This document shows, in pieces, positions 60,975 through 64,000 of a DNA stretch of 64,000 bases. Numbering within the stretch: the first letter of the stretch is position 1; the number at the start of each line of letters is the position of its first letter. The notes under the pieces are model-generated. The model was not told the DNA's origin, did no database searches, and worked only from the letters and a program-made list of their open reading frames with translations. The translations under genes and the position numbers were made by a program. Origin of the DNA: Owenia fusiformis (lineage: Eukaryota > Annelida > Polychaeta > Sabellida > Oweniidae); NCBI GenBank assembly GCA_903813345.2, contig CAIIXF020000002.1, positions 15,630,467 through 15,694,466 of the forward strand, read 5' to 3'.

Positions 60975-61013
60975 GAAAGTCAACCCCCTTGGCAAAAGCT
61001 GGCTACGGGCCTG
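60975..61013. repeat. Relic of the CAGGCCCGTAGCCAGG family inside the CCATGG element
   Basis: In inverted reading CAGGCCCGTAGCCAGCTTTT then GCCAAGGGGGTTGACTTTC, close to the left end at 25422. Confidence 0.75.
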
Positions 61014-61647
61014 AAATACAACCATGCACCTTATTTTCATAATCTAGATATATGTTTAGTTCTATGATAAAGATATTTTCATAATCTAGACATGTTTACT
61101 TGGAGTTTTTAATCCTATTTGGTTTTATTTGATCAACAATGAGTTTTTGACTTGCACTGTCTACACTCACAGACAATTATAATTACTGAAGAGGAAGCAC
61201 TAGGGAGAATAAGATCATCATAAATAATAACAATTATGATCATAATACAGGTATTTTAGAATTATGCAAAGGAACTATATAATCTGTTGTAAAGAGATTA
61301 AATTTTAACACATGATTTGAGAGTTAAGAAACCTAATTAACATAGAACAATGACAACCAAATATTTAAAAATTATGCAAATGATTATGACTTCTTTTTAA
61401 ATAGATTACATAATTATAATAACCTTGGTACATAGACAAATAGATTTTTGATCACTTTGGCATCACATTTCAGTTGGCAGTCATATGCTTGTGTTTAATC
61501 CCCCACCTTAATTTCAAGTCAAAATTCTAAAAAGTATATGGATTTTTCAGACAATGTGCTCATAAAGGTTAAATGAGACTTTATTTGGAAAAGTTCAATG
61601 TTCATTATGCATTATTCTTTTTTCTGCATCCAAAAAGACCAAACAAA

Positions 61648-61886
61648 TAGTCATGGAAAACCATGTATTTTTCAAAAGATCAAAAGAATAACCATGGAAA
61701 ACCATGGCTTTTGATTGCACTTTCCAAAACATCAAAGAAATATCCATGGAAAAGCATGGCTTTTGATTGCACTTTCCAAAACATCAAAGAAATAACCATG
61801 GAAAAGCATGGCTTTCGATTGCAATCAACCGACTTCCATGGCTTTTGATTGCAGTTTCCTCAACTTCAAAGAAAGAAACCATGGTT
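61648..61886. repeat. 52-bp tandem repeat inside the CCATGG element
   Basis: CCATGGAAAA...CATGGCTTTTGATTGCAC then TTTCCAAAACATCAAAGAAA recurs at 61692, 61744 and 61796 (period 52), with diverged units on either side. Each unit carries two CATGG words, linking it to the termini. Confidence 0.88.
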
Positions 61887-62617
61887 TTTATTGCATTCTA
61901 AAATGTAAGAATGTAATTTAAGGAAAAGAGTTATAATATCTATTTTTGAAATTATTCAATTTTAATTTTCATAACTGAATATTAAAGAAACAATAAGAAA
62001 ACAAAACAGAGGTAGGGCTAGTTTGACTTAATCTTTCCAAAAGACTAGAAGTCTTGGGCCTAAAAAATAAGGAATCTCTGTCTCTGTATCTAGTCTTGAT
62101 CTACACAAAAGCCCAATACATATTTCTCTTTGAAATCTTGTGGCCTACTCCGTGCTGCATTAACTGCATTATCACATTTCTTTTTAGAAAAGTTACATAA
62201 TTTTTACATATTTGTAAGGAAGCTGAGTTTAATATGTTCCTAAAATAACATGAAATGTCCACCCTTTTTTCTCACTGATAAGTCTCAGTCCAACTTGGAT
62301 CTCTGTGTGTCCTGGTAAAAACCATGACACATCCATGAAAAAACAATTACCAAACCACTAATTACCATGGAAAATCATGATAAATATCCATGGAAGATTA
62401 CCATGGGTGTCCATGAATTTCCATGGAAAATACCATGAAAAACCATGAATTTCCATGGAAAACTATGGATTACCATGGACGTACCATGAATTTCCATGGA
62501 TTACCATGGACGTACCATGGTTACCATGGCTTTTTTCTTAAGGGTAGGTACAACGTATATTGCAGTATCATTTTACTTAACATAATCGCAGGAATTAATC
62601 ACAGAACTTTTATATAA

Positions 62618-62660
62618 TTATAAATAAATAAATAATAATAATAATAAATTATAAAATAAA
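62618..62660. repeat. (TAA)n / (AAAT)n simple repeat
   Basis: TATAAATAAATAAATAATAA and continuing AATAATAAT units. Confidence 0.9.
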
Positions 62661-63315
62661 TGGTACATGGTGCCATTTTCAATAGCTTTTACTCCTAGCG
62701 TTATTGGACTTCAAACAGAAGTGAAGATTACCTGCAAATGATATATCCATTGCATGGAGTGAGTAATTTTCTTTGATATAACGGAACATGAGTTAAAAAA
62801 TAAATTGTGAAGTATTCGTAGTGTTTTTATGAAAAATAGCATGCTCCGCCAAAGCTGACAAATCTTTGATACCAGCCTGAGGTAATACTAACTTACTTTT
62901 AATACTAACTTACTTTTAATTGAAAAATATGCTTTTAAGGATTTTTCACAAAATTCAGAAAATTCGAGCCAAAATTCTTGTTTATTTATTTTATAAACAG
63001 GCAATCATTTGGCTCTTCCTGAAGAATTAAAGCCTTTGCTTTAAAAAAATGAGAGCCTCATAAAAAATGAGAGCCTCATAAAAGTTGACTGTGAAGTAAA
63101 TGATAAGAGACACCCAACTTGTATGCATATGTACATGTACAGGATATAGCCAATAAAATAATGTAGTAAGTTGCTGGTTAGGGTTGTTTACTCCAAGTGC
63201 CAGTTTTGATGTATGTTTACAAGCAGAACTGATATAGAGAGCTATCAATGTCTGATAGTGTTGCATCAATGAACCATACAGCTAGTGGCCTACACTGCAG
63301 ACTGCCTGACTTATA
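62661..63315. other. Non-coding sequence
   Basis: No gene recognised. Small direct duplications occur (AATACTAACTTACTTTTAAT near 62884-62921; AAAATGAGAGCCTCATAAAA near 63046-63081). Confidence 0.5.
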
Positions 63316-63644
63316 TACTAACTCTCTCTCTCTTTAATATTATTCAAGATAAAATGACAGGGGTTTGGGAGCTTGCCTCATAAAGGCCTCCTAGACTTCC
63401 ACTTAGGGGGCGCTATCCACATACCTTCGCAATGCGTGAGTGGAGAAAAGATGTTCAGGAGAGCGGAACTGGTGGTTCGCTTTTAAAGAACTGTTTTTCG
63501 CATTGTGAGAACCTGGTTTGGGTTGAATGACCATGGATATAGCAAGGTCAGAACTGACGACCATGTGTGCGGATGTCTAAGAGGCCTGTAATACTTAGCT
63601 CTCTCTCTATGATATTATTCAAAATGAAATAACAGGGGTGGATT
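63316..63644. repeat. Pair of ~50-bp direct repeats flanking a segment with inverted GGCCTC ends
   Basis: ACTCTCTCTCTCTTTAATAT then TATTCAAGATAAAATGACAG GGGT (63318-63364) recurs as CTCTCTCTCTATGATATTAT then TCAAAATGAAATAACAGGGG (63598-63638). Between them AGGCCTCCTAGAC (from 63384) and GTCTAAGAGGCCT (to 63587) are imperfect inverses. The middle is GC-richer than the flanks. It may be an inserted element or a duplicated block. Confidence 0.6.
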
Positions 63645-64000
63645 TGGGAATCAAGAGCAGGGTGAAATGAAAAATTAATTGGATTATCTGTGCATTAAGC
63701 TTAAGAAAAATGTCAGGTGATTGCAATAGTACTCTTTGTAGTAGACTATCCTACACATTTAATGTTCTATTTCTTCAATTCTGATTAAGGAATTCTGAAA
63801 CTGGTGAAAATATGCCTATTTCATTCCCTTTATACTGAGCCATCATTGCCCTGGTTCTTATCCTATGTAATACCACAAGAAAATCATAATTCATTTTCTG
63901 AAGATTTCTATATTCTCAACTGGGTGTTAAATCTTTTTCAATGGGTTTGAAGTCATTTTTCAAATTCTCAAACAGCACCTCATCAATGTAATCCCTGAGA
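63645..64000. other. Non-coding sequence at right edge
   Basis: AT-rich. Nothing recognised. Confidence 0.5.

Larger units (their letters stand above)
60611..62544. mobile_element. 1.9-kb element with CCATGG-array long inverted termini
   Basis: It begins CCCTTAAGAAAAAA and ends TTTTTTCTTAAGGG, with TA on each side (60609-60610, 62545-62546). The left terminus (about 60611-60822) and right terminus (about 62313-62544) are inverse copies with small indels, sharing TTTTCCATGGAAATTCATGG, TTTTTCATGGTATTTTCCAT, GGTAATCTTCCATGGATATT and AGTGGTTTGGTAATTG. Both are arrays of CCATGG, CCATG and CATGG spaced roughly every 8-20 bases. The interior is AT-rich and contains a tandem array plus a reverse-oriented relic of the CCCGTAGCCAGG family. 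There is no transposase frame. The TA target could indicate Tc1/mariner-like mobilisation, but TA may instead be part of the ends. Confidence 0.88.

Overview
The window is AT-rich eukaryotic DNA with one recognisable protein-coding gene and a large amount of transposon-derived sequence. Consensus splice signals, a large cadherin exon followed by an intron, long gene-poor stretches and many short inverted-repeat elements point to an invertebrate animal. The seven-cadherin-repeat, single-exon ectodomain recalls lophotrochozoan (for example mollusc) protocadherins. That assignment is an inference and no species is claimed.

Left end (1-8.2 kb): a protocadherin gene on the minus strand. One exon (4102 down to 1379) encodes a signal peptide, seven cadherin (EC) repeats, a transmembrane helix and a basic cytoplasmic tail, and ends at a strong GTAAGA donor in phase 0. 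A possible last exon (868-848) would add six residues and a stop. Upstream, a good acceptor at 4415/4414, a good donor at 7831/7830 and a Y-box + TATA + Inr arrangement at 8140-8080 suggest a two-exon 5' end with a non-coding first exon. This 5' model is a prediction.

Remainder (8.2-64 kb): no further convincing protein-coding gene. It is intergenic (or very long intron) sequence with mostly non-autonomous DNA transposons. Several have clean ends and target-site duplications (TSDs): a 3.1-kb element with 9-bp TSD and termini packed with the palindrome ACCGACAATTGTCGGT (13150-16243); a pogo-like element (21186-21987) interrupted by a 480-bp near-perfect fold-back element (21329-21808); a second pogo-like copy (39744-40236); a 1.6-kb CpG-rich element with TTA TSD (26638-28240); a 305-bp element with perfect 8-bp TSD (29164-29468); a 424-bp element with perfect 9-bp TSD (54517-54940); and a 1.9-kb element whose ~210-230-bp inverted termini are arrays of CCATGG (60611-62544). 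Short dispersed families occur several times each, and there are minisatellites, including a G-rich array with a 112-bp higher-order period (48.4-49.0 kb).

The most novel-looking material is a set of elements (13.1-16.2, 26.6-28.2 and 60.6-62.5 kb) whose long termini are built from repeated short palindromes, each with a different palindrome. No transposase is recognisable in any of them, so they would have to be mobilised in trans. All coordinates and alignments were made by eye, and no database search was run.
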